A DNA stretch of 64,000 nucleotides from Nostoc sp. CHAB 5844 (GTDB lineage Bacteria; Cyanobacteriota; Cyanobacteriia; Cyanobacteriales; Nostocaceae). The notes beneath the pieces were generated by a model, which was given only the letters and a program-made list of their open reading frames with translations, was not told the origin of the DNA and did no database searches. Below, piece by piece: positions 15,023 through 23,810 of this stretch (positions within the stretch are counted from its first letter, which is position 1; every line of letters starts with the position of its first letter). Where the stretch lies: the NCBI RefSeq assembly GCF_020829595.1, contig NZ_JAIVFW010000008.1, forward strand, positions 101,913-165,912, written 5' to 3'. Made by a program: the position numbers and the translations under genes.

Positions 15023-16099
15023 ATGGTCGATTCTGTTGCTACTCCAGAGCCGCAATTGCTGAAGCCCTGTATTAAAGCACCTGTTGCAGAAACATTATTA
15101 ACACCTCGGTTTTACACCACTGACTTTGATGCAGTGGCGAAATTAGATATATCGGCTAATGAGACAGAAATCCGGGCGATTATTGATGAACTGCGTGCTG
15201 ACTACAACCGCCATCATTTTGTGCGTGACGATGAATTTAAACAATCGTGGGATCATATTACAGGCGAAAAGCGCCGCGCTTTTATTGACTTTTTAGAACG
15301 CTCTTGTACTTCAGAGTTTTCTGGCTTTCTTTTGTTTAAAGAATTATCGCGCCGCCTGAAAAAAAATAATCCTCTGCTATCGGAAGCCTTTGAATATTTG
15401 GCTAGGGATGAGGCTCGCCATGCGGGATTTCTCAACAAATCAATGGCAGATTTGAAACTATCTCTAGACTTACACTTTTTAACTAAAAGCCGCACATATA
15501 CTTTTTTCCCGCCAGAGTGGATTATTTATACAGTCTATCTATCGGAGAAGATTGGTTACTGGCGCTATATCTTAGTGAATCAGCATATGCAGGAGCATCC
15601 TGAATACCAGTTTTACCCGCTGTTCCGCAAATTTGAGAGTTGGTGTCAAGACGAAAATCGACACGGGGATTTCTTTAAAGCATTATTGCGATCGCAACCC
15701 AAATTATGGAAAAATTGGCAAGCAAAATTGTGGGTGCGTTTCTTTCTGCTAACGGTGTTTGCTACCCATACAATGACTGTATTTGAAAGGGCATCATTCT
15801 ACGAAACTATTGGTATCCATCCTCGCAAATACAACAACAGAGTTATCCAAGAGACAAACAACACTTCTGCAAGAGCATTTCCTATTATTCTCAATACAAA
15901 TCACCCAGAGTTTTTCTGGCGCTTAGAACAGTGTTCCGAAAACAATTTGAAACTCGCGGCAATTCAAAAAAGTAACCTACCAAGTTTTGTCAAGTTCTGC
16001 CAAAAAATCCCGCCAATTCTCGCAATTATTTGGCATATGTTGCAACTATATCTCATCAAACCAATTGATACCGAAGGTACACGCGGCACAGTTCTTTAA
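15023..16099 (+). CDS. acsF: Mg-protoporphyrin IX monomethyl ester oxidative cyclase
   Basis: AcsF forms the isocyclic ring of chlorophyll. The product has the two diiron motifs, RDEARHAGFLNK and CQDENRHGDFFKAL (ExxH), and the C-terminal block TNNTSARAFPIIL. At 358 residues it is full length. ATG 15023 follows AAGGAG. Cyanobacteria commonly carry two AcsF proteins, and the one beside ho2/hemN is the low-oxygen form (ChlAII). That link is established knowledge; its application here rests on the neighbours. Confidence 0.95.
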   Translation: MVDSVATPEPQLLKPCIKAPVAETLLTPRFYTTDFDAVAKLDISANETEIRAIIDELRADYNRHHFVRDDEFKQSWDHITGEKRRAFIDFLERSCTSEFSGFLLFKELSRRLKKNNPLLSEAFEYLARDEARHAGFLNKSMADLKLSLDLHFLTKSRTYTFFPPEWIIYTVYLSEKIGYWRYILVNQHMQEHPEYQFYPLFRKFESWCQDENRHGDFFKALLRSQPKLWKNWQAKLWVRFFLLTVFATHTMTVFERASFYETIGIHPRKYNNRVIQETNNTSARAFPIILNTNHPEFFWRLEQCSENNLKLAAIQKSNLPSFVKFCQKIPPILAIIWHMLQLYLIKPIDTEGTRGTVL

Positions 16100-16137
16100 T
16101 AAGCTTTGATTTGGTATCACTATTCATCAATCAACTA

Positions 16138-16172
16138 GATCCCCGACTTCTTTGAGAAGTCGGGGATCTTTA
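16138..16172 (+). terminator. Rho-independent terminator of acsF
   Basis: GATCCCCGACTTCTT and AAGAAGTCGGGGATC (interrupted by TGAG) form a long stem followed by TTTAATTT. Very similar hairpins occur at 19160-19196 and 33821-33860, so it is also a repeated sequence. Confidence 0.8.
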
Positions 16173-16382
16173 ATTTCATGAAAAAATATTAGCTGAAATA
16201 ACAGATTTATTATTCAAAAATTAAACTTTTGCTAACTTTTTATTTATTTACGTATATCCGTTGATAGAGAATAAAATTACTCCGAGGGATTGAGGAAAAT
16301 TTTATAAAAAAAAGATACGAATAGGATTATTGAATTCAATAAATTTGTAATCACAAGATTTTAACTGATAGGAGAAGTTGAA

Positions 16383-17957
16383 ATGGTTGTTGGTGTACGG
16401 AGACGTGCTGTAGGTGTATTTCCTAATCGTAGGGATGCCGAAGAAGCATTACATGAATTGAGAAATTCTGGCTTTCCAATGGATAGAGTTTCTGTGATTG
16501 CCAGAGATGCAGATGGTGATGATATTGCTGGGACTCAAGTAAGCGATCGCATTGGCGACAAATCTGACGAAGGTGCTGCGGTTGGTGCAGCTACAGGTGG
16601 TGCTTTAGGTGGTTTAACAGGCTTATTAGTTGGTCTAGGCACATTGGCAATTCCTGGTATCGGGCCAGTCATGTTGGCAGGAGCAACAGCAACTGCGATC
16701 GCTACTACTATTGCTGGGGCTGGTATTGGTGCAATAGCTGGGAGCTTAATTGGTGCCTTGATTGGTTTAGGAATTCCCGAAGAACGTGCCAGAGTTTATA
16801 ACGAACGCGTTCAAGGAGGCGGTTATTTAGTAATTGTAGATGGCACAGAAGACGAAATCTCTAGAGCAGAAGCCATCCTACATCGCCGGGGAATTGAAGA
16901 ATATGGTATTTACAACCATCCCGATAGTCATGACGTTCATGGGGAAGTTGGTTATAGCAAACATGCTGTAGGTTACTTTAATTTACGGGAAGATGCAGAA
17001 GCCGCAATTAACGAATTACGAGTTGCAGGCTTTCCACTGAGCCAAATTTCCTTAATTCATCGTGAGTCTGTAAATAGAGATGCATTAAGAGGTGTGAATT
17101 TTAGCGATCGCTTGGATGCTGTTCGCTATGGATTGCCAGATGACCGGACTCGCTTCTACAACGAGCGCATCAATCACGGCGATTACATCGTTGCAGTAAG
17201 TGGTACAGATGACGAAATTAATCGTGCTGCTGCCATTCTCAATCGCCATAGAATTCAGCACTGGCAAATCTTTGATCCACACAGCCACTCAACTACACCC
17301 ATACACACAAACCGTCGTGCAGTTGGAGTATTTTCCCATCGTCGAGATGCAGAAGCAGCCCTGAATGAACTGCGCGATGCTGGTTTTCCGATGAATCGAG
17401 TGTCACTGATCGCTAAAGACACAAACGGTCATGGTGTGGCTGGTGTTGGGAACAAAGCAGATGAAGGTGCCAAAGCCGGAGCCGCTACAGGCGGTGCATT
17501 AGGTGGTTTAGGCGGCTTATTAGTTGGTCTTGGTGTATTAGCACTTCCCGCAATCGGCCCTGTGATTGCTGGTGGTGCAGTAGCGACAGCTTTAGCAACA
17601 ACTTTGGCTGGTGGTGCTATTGGTGTAGCCGCAGGTGGTTTAGTTGGCGCACTAGTTGGTTTAGGCATTCCTGAAGATCGCGCTAGAGCTTATAGCGAGC
17701 GCTTCCAGCGAGGTGATTACTTAATCATGGTTGATGGTACAGAAGCAGAAGTCCAACATGCCTACAACATCCTCCAACGTCGCGGTATTGAAGACTTTGG
17801 CATCTTTGATGTTAATCCAGAACATTATCAAGGTGTGGACTGGACAAGACATCAAGAAACGCCAGTTATAGATAGTGGTCGCACTAATTACCCTGTAACA
17901 GGCGATCGGGAAGATCCAACTGTCACCATCGTTGATCGTCGGGACGAGACACTCTAA
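16383..17957 (+). CDS. Triple general-stress-protein-17M-like domain protein with glycine zippers
   Basis: The 524-residue product has three copies of the same domain, beginning RRAVGVFPNRRDAEEALHEL (about 5), SKHAVGYFNLREDAEAAINEL (about 193) and NRRAVGVFSHRRDAEAALNEL (about 312). This is the YflT/general-stress-17M-like fold. Units one and three carry an inserted glycine-zipper membrane hairpin (GAAVGAATGGALGGLTGLLV; GAKAGAATGGALGGLGGLLV), while unit two has lost it. Each unit ends with an ERARVYNERVQ-type helix and a GGYLVIVDGTEDE strand. It is probably membrane-associated and stress-related. The repeats show internal duplication with loss of one hairpin. Confidence 0.85.
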   Translation: MVVGVRRRAVGVFPNRRDAEEALHELRNSGFPMDRVSVIARDADGDDIAGTQVSDRIGDKSDEGAAVGAATGGALGGLTGLLVGLGTLAIPGIGPVMLAGATATAIATTIAGAGIGAIAGSLIGALIGLGIPEERARVYNERVQGGGYLVIVDGTEDEISRAEAILHRRGIEEYGIYNHPDSHDVHGEVGYSKHAVGYFNLREDAEAAINELRVAGFPLSQISLIHRESVNRDALRGVNFSDRLDAVRYGLPDDRTRFYNERINHGDYIVAVSGTDDEINRAAAILNRHRIQHWQIFDPHSHSTTPIHTNRRAVGVFSHRRDAEAALNELRDAGFPMNRVSLIAKDTNGHGVAGVGNKADEGAKAGAATGGALGGLGGLLVGLGVLALPAIGPVIAGGAVATALATTLAGGAIGVAAGGLVGALVGLGIPEDRARAYSERFQRGDYLIMVDGTEAEVQHAYNILQRRGIEDFGIFDVNPEHYQGVDWTRHQETPVIDSGRTNYPVTGDREDPTVTIVDRRDETL

Positions 17958-18058
17958 CCAAAGTTAGTTGTAAATCACAACTATCTAGTTTGAAATGATG
18001 GGTGCGATCGCCAGCAAACAATCCTTCATGTCCACTTTATCTATCATTAATTAAACAC

Positions 18059-18520
18059 ATGAAAAAACTAGCTCCCCTCTTCATTAGTGGCTTAATACTT
18101 ATTAGTGCTGCTGCTTGTCAAGATCCTTCTAAAACCAGCGAGTCAGCACCAGATACAGTTAATCAAAACCCAGCATCGCCTGCTGCACAGACAACTCAAG
18201 AAGCAAAAGAAGATGCTCAGAGTGAACTGCGCCGAAGACAACTCAATCAAGACATTCGTGCTCGTGAAGAGCGGAATAACACGACTGGTGGCGATGCAGA
18301 CAGAGCAGAATCTGACCTAGCTAGTGAAGTTCGCTCTAAATTAGAAGCCAATATCCCTGATGGTCAGATAACAGTTGCTGCCGATGACAAAGGTACAGTA
18401 ACTGTCAACGGAACTGTGAAAAATCAGGATCAACTGAATAAGATTCAGCCTTTAGCACAGGAAATTAAAGGTGTTAAGAGCGTAGTTAACAAAGCAGTTG
18501 TTGCTCCAGCACAACAATAA
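18059..18520 (+). CDS. BON-domain lipoprotein
   Basis: The product of about 153 residues has a lipoprotein signal (MKKLAPLFISGLILISAAAC, lipobox SAAAC, Cys at residue 20), a charged linker (QSELRRRQLNQDIRAREER) and a C-terminal BON domain (SDLASEVRSKLEANIPDGQI, then GTVTVNGTVKNQDQLN and GVKSVVNKAVV). BON domains in OsmY-like proteins bind membranes or protect against envelope stress. ATG 18059 is chosen over an upstream GTG at 18002 because the signal peptide starts there. Confidence 0.9.
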   Translation: MKKLAPLFISGLILISAAACQDPSKTSESAPDTVNQNPASPAAQTTQEAKEDAQSELRRRQLNQDIRAREERNNTTGGDADRAESDLASEVRSKLEANIPDGQITVAADDKGTVTVNGTVKNQDQLNKIQPLAQEIKGVKSVVNKAVVAPAQQ

Positions 18521-18590
18521 TAGAGTTAACTAAAAATCCACATTAATTGACAGGCATCAAGAAAAGCAGAAAACGTTATTATGGCTAGTA

Positions 18591-18625
18591 GTCAGAGGTT
18601 AGTGTTAAGTCAACTAACCTCTGAT
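18591..18625 (+). terminator. Hairpin after the BON lipoprotein gene
   Basis: GTCAGAGGTTAGT and ACTAACCTCTGAT pair strongly, then CAGTCCGTTATTTTGTTTT follows. A rho-independent terminator is likely. Confidence 0.6.
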
Positions 18626-18692
18626 TCAGTCCGTTATTTTGTTTTCTGTGCCTTTCTTAGGAAATTTTCGTGATTAGTAAAACTCTAAAAAT

Positions 18693-19124
18693 ATGGCACT
18701 CGAACCACAATTCGATTCTGTAGATGTGACATCTTCAACAAATACAGTTGCCCTTGAAGGTGTAGACACTCAAAACTTACCAAAGCTGCCACCAGCAAGT
18801 GAACCAGAAACTCAATGGCAACAAATCAATCGCCAAATATCTCAGTTTTTAGAGCAACTTCCCTATTATTTAAATAAGGTTTGGTTAGCATACAAAATAC
18901 CTTTGATTAGTTTAGGTTTAGTTTTTGCAGCTACTGTCACACTCAGAGTTGTACTAACAGTACTGAATGCCATTAATGATATTCCACTGTTAGAGCCAAC
19001 TTTAGAGTTGATTGGAATTATTTACTCTACTTGGTTTGTGTTCCGTTATCTTTTGCAAGACTCAACTCGCCAAGAATTATGGGTAGAGCTACGCTCTTTT
19101 AAAGCCCAAACTTTAGGTGAATAG
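18693..19124 (+). CDS. CAAD-domain (CURT1-like) thylakoid membrane protein
   Basis: The 143-residue product has a Pro/Gln-rich N-terminus and two transmembrane helices (IPLISLGLVFAATVTLRVVLTVLNAI and LLEPTLELIGIIYSTWFVFRYLL), then QDSTRQELWVELRSFK. This is the CAAD domain first seen appended to cyanobacterial aminoacyl-tRNA synthetases and shared with CURT1 thylakoid-curvature proteins. As a stand-alone protein it should locate to thylakoids. Role in membrane shape is inferred from the family. Confidence 0.88.
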   Translation: MALEPQFDSVDVTSSTNTVALEGVDTQNLPKLPPASEPETQWQQINRQISQFLEQLPYYLNKVWLAYKIPLISLGLVFAATVTLRVVLTVLNAINDIPLLEPTLELIGIIYSTWFVFRYLLQDSTRQELWVELRSFKAQTLGE

Positions 19125-19159
19125 AAATCCTACTTGATTCGTGAAAATAGCACTTATTC

Positions 19160-19196
19160 AGATACCCGACTTTTTAAAGAAGTCGGGTATCTTTGT
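19160..19196 (+). terminator. Rho-independent terminator of the CAAD gene
   Basis: AGATACCCGACTT and AAGTCGGGTATCT flank a short loop, followed by TTGTT. It is the same hairpin family as at 16138-16172. Confidence 0.75.
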
Positions 19197-19376
19197 TCTA
19201 GATTTACTTCTGTTGGTTACATTTAAATTTTAAATACGTCTGTAGACAGAGAAAAAACTTATTTTTTTGATTTAAATCTCTTCTTAAGATAGTAGATATA
19301 TTATCTTCAACATCATAATCTAGTTCTCGAAGTTATTGAACAAAATACTTTTCTTTAAATTTCGAGGACATTAATT

Positions 19377-19784
19377 ATGGCTAATGAAAAATTTAAAAAA
19401 GCAGTAGATTCATCTGAAAGAGCAGAAGTAGATACATACGATAGAGGGATTGTTCCTGCTGAAACTGCTGCTCGTAAAGAAAGAGAGGGAGATTTATATA
19501 AAACATTACCCACAGAAGAAAGAGAAGCAGCTGCACCTACTGACGACCAAACTGATGCAGAAAGCTTACACACTACAGACGGTTACACAGTAGATAAAGA
19601 AGGTTTGTTAAATAACTACGCAGTGGAACCAGAAATGTACTACGAAGTTCCAGGCGATGCGCGTCAAGAAGTAGCAGAAGATAGCGCAGAACGTGTAGAA
19701 GAACTTCAAGAAGTTAAAGAAGATAAGGAAGGCGAATTAACAGAAGAAGGTGACAGACGCGGTAGAGGTCAAGGAATAGTTTAG
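19377..19784 (+). CDS. Acidic low-complexity hypothetical protein
   Basis: The 135-residue product is rich in Glu, Asp, Ala and Thr with no hydrophobic segment. Repeated motifs include YDRGIVPAETAARKEREGDLYKTLPTEEREA and a run AEDSAERVEELQEVKEDKEGELTEEGD. It looks largely disordered, resembling stress-related hydrophilic proteins. It begins at ATG 19377 within a TTCGAGGACATTAATTATGG context. I know no function. The preceding stress-type genes suggest a similar role. Confidence 0.8.
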   Translation: MANEKFKKAVDSSERAEVDTYDRGIVPAETAARKEREGDLYKTLPTEEREAAAPTDDQTDAESLHTTDGYTVDKEGLLNNYAVEPEMYYEVPGDARQEVAEDSAERVEELQEVKEDKEGELTEEGDRRGRGQGIV

Positions 19785-19906
19785 TAATTGAAGAAGAATC
19801 CAGAAGACAGAATACAGAATTTTGAATAATTAATTCATGCTGAATTCTGACTGCTGAATTCTATGTTGATAAGTCTCACTCGCCGATTCTCTGATAAAAC
19901 TCCATC

Positions 19907-19940
19907 AAAAAACCTCTCTTAAAAAGTTAAGAGAGGTTTT
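19907..19940. terminator. Bidirectional terminator between convergent genes
   Basis: AAAACCTCTCTTAA and TTAAGAGAGGTTTT form a stem with A and T tracts on both sides. It separates the 19377 gene from the convergent acyl-CoA dehydrogenase gene. Confidence 0.75.
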
Positions 19941-21126
19941 ATTTAATTTTAAGTGCGGTTTTACCCAAAGATTGACAAATCACATCATTTTGTGGTGTAT
20001 GGATACGGCTACACAAAACGTCACGATAATGTCGTTCTAAAGGATTCTTTCTTGTTAGTCCAGGATTCCCGATAAGTTCCAAACCAATTTCTACTGCACG
20101 AATCGAATTGGTTGTGCTGAGGTATTTCACAGCTTGTGCCTGTAAGTCTACATTAGGTTCAAACTCGCCTTTGTCAACTTCTTGTGCCAAGTTGTAAATT
20201 AGTGTGCGGTTAGCATACAGCAGTGCTTCTATTTCACCGACTGCTATTTGAAAGCGTGACAGGCTGGCTAGTGGTGTTCCCAAATTTGACGGAGTGCGAT
20301 CGCCAAGATATTCTATTAACCAGTCTCGCGCAGCTGTGGCAACTCCTAAATACAAAGCACTCAACGTCAAGCTGTTCCAAACAGCTGTCATCGGATCTGG
20401 CGGTGATTTAGCTGAGACGGGACGAATATCTAAAGCATATTCATGGGGAATTAAGACATTCTTCAAAATTAAATCATGGCTACCCGTGGCTCTCATCCCC
20501 AGATGATCCCAAGTTTCGACAATTTGCAAGCCAGGTAAGTCACGGGGAACTAAAAAATTTCCGACTTGCGGTTCATCTTCAGTTGTTTTCGCCCAAACAA
20601 CAAAGTAGCGCAGAATTGGACTACCTGTTGTGTATTGTTTATGTCCGGTTAATCGCCAGCCTTCTGCTGTTTTTTGGGCGGTTGTGGCTGGTAATCCGCC
20701 TCTAGCTGGTGTACCTAACTCTGGTTCTACACGGGCGGCGTTGATGAGGGCAAGGTCGGCGATCGCTTCCCGACAAACCTTATTGTATACTTCAGGATGC
20801 CAGCAACGACTACGACTAGCTTTAGCGTGTTGCAAATAGTGCATAGTCAACACTAACGCCGTAGAAGCATCGCCACGGGCTATCCCCTCGATAACTTGGC
20901 AAATACTAGCAAGCCCTAAATCCTCACCACCCAAGTCACGAGGAATAGTTAAACTCAAAAGTCCCGTCTCATGCAACGCCGTAAAATTCTCAAAAGGAAA
21001 TGAACCATCTTTGTCATGCATTGTGGCGCGGGTAGCAAAATCTTGCGCCAGTGCTTTAACTTGATCAAATTTCGGAGAAGATTCCAAGCTTTGATTTACA
21101 GAGCTTTCTAATACTACTTGCTTCAT
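19939..21126 (-). CDS. Acyl-CoA dehydrogenase family protein
   Basis: The product of about 395 residues has the acyl-CoA dehydrogenase layout: an N-terminal helical domain (FDQVKALAQDFATRATMHDKDGSFPFENFTALHETGLLSL), the beta domain with GHKQYTTGSPILRYFVVWAK and LGMRATGSHDLILKNV, and the C-terminal FAD-binding helices (VGEIEALLYANRTLIYNLA, ELIGNPGLTRKNPLERHYRDV). Most cyanobacteria lack beta-oxidation, so the substrate may not be a fatty acyl-CoA; relatives include SfnB/DszC-type flavin monooxygenases. ATG 21126 (MKQVVLESSVNQ) is preferred to the upstream TTG at 21141. Confidence 0.88.
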   Translation of the reverse strand: MKQVVLESSVNQSLESSPKFDQVKALAQDFATRATMHDKDGSFPFENFTALHETGLLSLTIPRDLGGEDLGLASICQVIEGIARGDASTALVLTMHYLQHAKASRSRCWHPEVYNKVCREAIADLALINAARVEPELGTPARGGLPATTAQKTAEGWRLTGHKQYTTGSPILRYFVVWAKTTEDEPQVGNFLVPRDLPGLQIVETWDHLGMRATGSHDLILKNVLIPHEYALDIRPVSAKSPPDPMTAVWNSLTLSALYLGVATAARDWLIEYLGDRTPSNLGTPLASLSRFQIAVGEIEALLYANRTLIYNLAQEVDKGEFEPNVDLQAQAVKYLSTTNSIRAVEIGLELIGNPGLTRKNPLERHYRDVLCSRIHTPQNDVICQSLGKTALKIK

Positions 21127-21188
21127 TTTAATTCCAGCCAAAAATTGATTTAAAATTACAGATAATAGCCAATAAATTGTAAATAACT

Positions 21189-21410
21189 ATGCACCCAATA
21201 TTAAAAGTTGATATTTCCGAACTAAGTATATCTGAGCGCATACAACTTGCAGAAGATTTATGGGATAGCATTCTAACTGACAGTAATGCAGTGACTCTGA
21301 GCGAGGCGCAAAAACAAGAATTGGATAGACGCTTAGAAATACATCGTCAAAACCCAACCCAAGGTTCAAGCTGGGAGCAAGTTAAGCACCGATTGGGTTT
21401 CTCTCAATAA
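21189..21410 (+). CDS. Addiction-module antitoxin, TIGR02574 family
   Basis: The 73-residue product has the typical start of the family: ISELSISERIQLAEDLWDSI, followed by LSEAQKQELDRRLEIHRQNP and GSSWEQVKHRL. It is the antitoxin partner of the next gene, whose ATG overlaps its TAA (TAATG). Such proteins bind and neutralise RelE/ParE-fold toxins and often autorepress. It starts divergently to the acyl-CoA dehydrogenase gene. Confidence 0.9.
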   Translation: MHPILKVDISELSISERIQLAEDLWDSILTDSNAVTLSEAQKQELDRRLEIHRQNPTQGSSWEQVKHRLGFSQ

Positions 21411-21706
21411 TGTATCAGTTAATTATTAGCCCAGAAGCAGAACTTGATATCCAAGATGGCTTTGAATGGTATGAGCAACATAGTTCTGGCTTGGGTTCAG
21501 AATTTGTCCGCGCTATCGATAGTAGTTTCGCGCTCATCGGACGTAACCCCATGGCTTGTCCGATAGTGTATCGGCAAGTAAGACGGCTGTTAATCCGTCG
21601 GTTTCCTTATGGGGTGATGTATGTTGTGGAAGAAGATGCGATCACTATCATTGCTTGTTTTCACGTTAAACGCGACCCAAAACAATGGCAAGATAGAAAT
21701 ATTTGA
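21410..21706 (+). CDS. RelE/ParE-family toxin
   Basis: The 98-residue product has the ParE/RelE fold pattern: ISPEAELDIQDGFEWYEQHSSGLGSEFV, then RRLLIRRFPYGVMYVVEEDAITIIACFHVKRDPKQW. It is translationally coupled to the antitoxin. ParE-like toxins inhibit gyrase while RelE-like toxins cut mRNA; the FPYGVMYVVEED form is closer to ParE, which I state as inference. The pair opens a small accessory patch. Confidence 0.9.
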   Translation: MYQLIISPEAELDIQDGFEWYEQHSSGLGSEFVRAIDSSFALIGRNPMACPIVYRQVRRLLIRRFPYGVMYVVEEDAITIIACFHVKRDPKQWQDRNI

Positions 21707-21753
21707 ATGGTGGCGAAAATACAAAGTCATAAAGCCAATGGCTATCGGACTCA

Positions 21754-22947
21754 ATGACTATGCGAATTAAGCAAATTTCTGTTAATGGCTTATTTGGAAT
21801 TTTTGACCATGTAATTCCATTGAATATGGATGAAAGGATCACTATTATTCATGGCCCAAATGGTTTTGGCAAAACAGCGATATTGAGAATTTTAAATAGT
21901 TTTTTTAACTCTCGATACTCAGAATTTAGAAATATTCCGTTTAAAAATTTTAGAGTTGAATTTGATGATGATACCAGTATTATTGACATAATACCCAAAA
22001 ATTCTGATAATGCAGATGATTTCCAAGGAAACTTTAAAAGGTATAACATCCTTTTTATTTTGTATCAAAATTCCGAAATGGTGAATTTACAGCAAAAACC
22101 TGAAAGTCTAGAAGAATTGAAGAAAAATATCAATATTCGCCTGATAGAATCACAACGGTTGCTGAATTTTGCTCCTAAACGTTCTCTCAGATTGTCTGCT
22201 GAAAAACCCTCAATGGTATCAACTGTATCTGCTTATTCTGATGAGATTGCTCAACTGATGCAAGATAAATTTAAGGAATACGGTACAATATCTCAATTTC
22301 TTGATAGAACTTTTCCAATTAGAGTAGTGAAGCATCAGCCATCAGCAGATTTAACAGATGAACAACTGCGTCATCAATTAAATGAATTGGAAGTGACTCG
22401 TTCTCGTCTTATAGAAGTAGGTTTATTAGATAAAGAGGAAGATTCAGAAGTTCAAATTCAACCTCAAGATATAGATGAAAGTACAAAAAATGCTTTATCG
22501 GTGTATATTGAAGATATGGAGAAAAAGCTGAGTGTTTTTGCAGAAATAGCCAGCAAAATTGAACTGTTAAAGAAAATTATTAATAATAAATTTGCTTATT
22601 CTTACAAAGAAATAAACTTTAGCAAAGAGAAAGGTTTTATTTTTACTACACTTTATAATTCCTCATTAACTGATTCAACAAGTCTTTCAGCAACGGATTT
22701 GTCATCAGGTGAGCAACATGAGTTAGTTCTTCTCTATGAACTTCTATTTAAAGTAAAACCTAACTCTTTAGTGTTAATTGATGAACCTGAACTATCACTT
22801 CATGTAGGATGGCAAGTCCAGTTTTTAAAAGATTTACAAGAAATTACACAGCTTGCAGATTTAGACATATTAATGGCTACTCATTCACCAGATATCATTC
22901 AAGATCGCTGGGATTTAACGGTTGAACTGAAAAGGCCAGAAAAGTGA
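21754..22947 (+). CDS. AAA (AAA_15/OLD-like) ATPase, AriA-like component of a PARIS-type pair
   Basis: The 397-residue product is an ABC/SMC-like ATPase: Walker A HGPNGFGKTAIL at about 33-44, a long coiled middle region (QLRHQLNELEVTRSRL, IEDMEKKLSVFAEIASKIELLKK), signature LSSGEQHELVLLYELLF near 320, Walker B SLVLIDEPELSLHVGW near 340, and a switch His in MATHSPDII. In PARIS defence the AAA ATPase AriA holds the DUF4435 effector AriB and senses phage anti-restriction proteins. The downstream DUF4435 gene overlaps it by 4 bp. Identification rests on gene pair and motifs; true PARIS membership needs phylogeny. Confidence 0.8.
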   Translation: MTMRIKQISVNGLFGIFDHVIPLNMDERITIIHGPNGFGKTAILRILNSFFNSRYSEFRNIPFKNFRVEFDDDTSIIDIIPKNSDNADDFQGNFKRYNILFILYQNSEMVNLQQKPESLEELKKNINIRLIESQRLLNFAPKRSLRLSAEKPSMVSTVSAYSDEIAQLMQDKFKEYGTISQFLDRTFPIRVVKHQPSADLTDEQLRHQLNELEVTRSRLIEVGLLDKEEDSEVQIQPQDIDESTKNALSVYIEDMEKKLSVFAEIASKIELLKKIINNKFAYSYKEINFSKEKGFIFTTLYNSSLTDSTSLSATDLSSGEQHELVLLYELLFKVKPNSLVLIDEPELSLHVGWQVQFLKDLQEITQLADLDILMATHSPDIIQDRWDLTVELKRPEK

Positions 22948-23810
22948 GAGAGTTTCTGACAGTTGACCGTGTTGCTAACTACATACGATTACGACGAAGC
23001 ACATTTACAGGAACTTTTTTATTAGTGGCAGGAAGTTCTGATAAAATCTTCTATCAACGGTTGGTTGACGAATTAGCTTGTGAATTAGTTGACACTTCAG
23101 GCAAACCTTCTAGTAGGCAGAATGCCATTAATATTTTAGAAATTTTAGAAAAATCAAATTTTCAGGGGGTTTTAGCAGTTGTAGATGCAGATTTTGATCG
23201 GCTTAAAAGTTTAGTATCTAGTAGTTCTAATCTGCTTTACACCGATACCCATGACCTGGAAACAATGCTGATTCAATCACCAGCATTGGACAAAATACTG
23301 GCTGAGTTTGGTTCTGAAGAAAAAATTGCCCAGTTTAAACGCGATGTCAGATTAGCATTGCTCGAAATTGGGATGTCATTAGGGTATTTACTGTGGATAT
23401 CTCAGTCTGACGGATTAAACCTCACTTTTGAGGGTATTACATTTAGCAAGTTCATTGATGAGCAAACGCTACAAATTAATGAACTGCAAATGATTCGAGA
23501 GGTTAAGAATAAATCTCAAGCTTACACTTTAAAAGATGAAGATTTACAACAACGGCTAACTAACCAAAAAAGCAACAACCATGATCCTTGGCAAGTCTGC
23601 TGCGGTCATGATTTGGTGCAAATTCTGTCTGTTGGTTTACGCAAAGCGCTTGGTTCCAACAAAGCGGCTGATGTGGAACCTAACAGTCTTGAGCGTAGTT
23701 TACGACTGGCTTACGAAGAAATCTACTTTTGCAAGACACAACTCTACTTCAACATTCGCACCTGGGAAAGTCAGAATCAACCATTTAAGGTTTTGCGAAA
23801 TAATATATAG
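22944..23810 (+). CDS. DUF4435 (TOPRIM-fold) protein, AriB-like effector
   Basis: The 288-residue product starts at a GTG overlapping the ATPase stop (GTGA). It has the DUF4435 layout: TFLLVAGSSDKIFYQRL (TOPRIM beta1 position), FQGVLAVVDADFDRLKS, then YTDTHDLETMLI and a helical C-terminus with DPWQVCCGHDLVQIL. DUF4435 proteins include AriB of PARIS, a TOPRIM nuclease that cuts host tRNA on activation. The usual catalytic Glu in (L/V)VEGxxD is replaced by Ala (VAGSSD; GCA codon, one base from GAA). The protein may therefore be catalytically impaired or use another residue. Confidence 0.8.
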   Translation: MREFLTVDRVANYIRLRRSTFTGTFLLVAGSSDKIFYQRLVDELACELVDTSGKPSSRQNAINILEILEKSNFQGVLAVVDADFDRLKSLVSSSSNLLYTDTHDLETMLIQSPALDKILAEFGSEEKIAQFKRDVRLALLEIGMSLGYLLWISQSDGLNLTFEGITFSKFIDEQTLQINELQMIREVKNKSQAYTLKDEDLQQRLTNQKSNNHDPWQVCCGHDLVQILSVGLRKALGSNKAADVEPNSLERSLRLAYEEIYFCKTQLYFNIRTWESQNQPFKVLRNNI

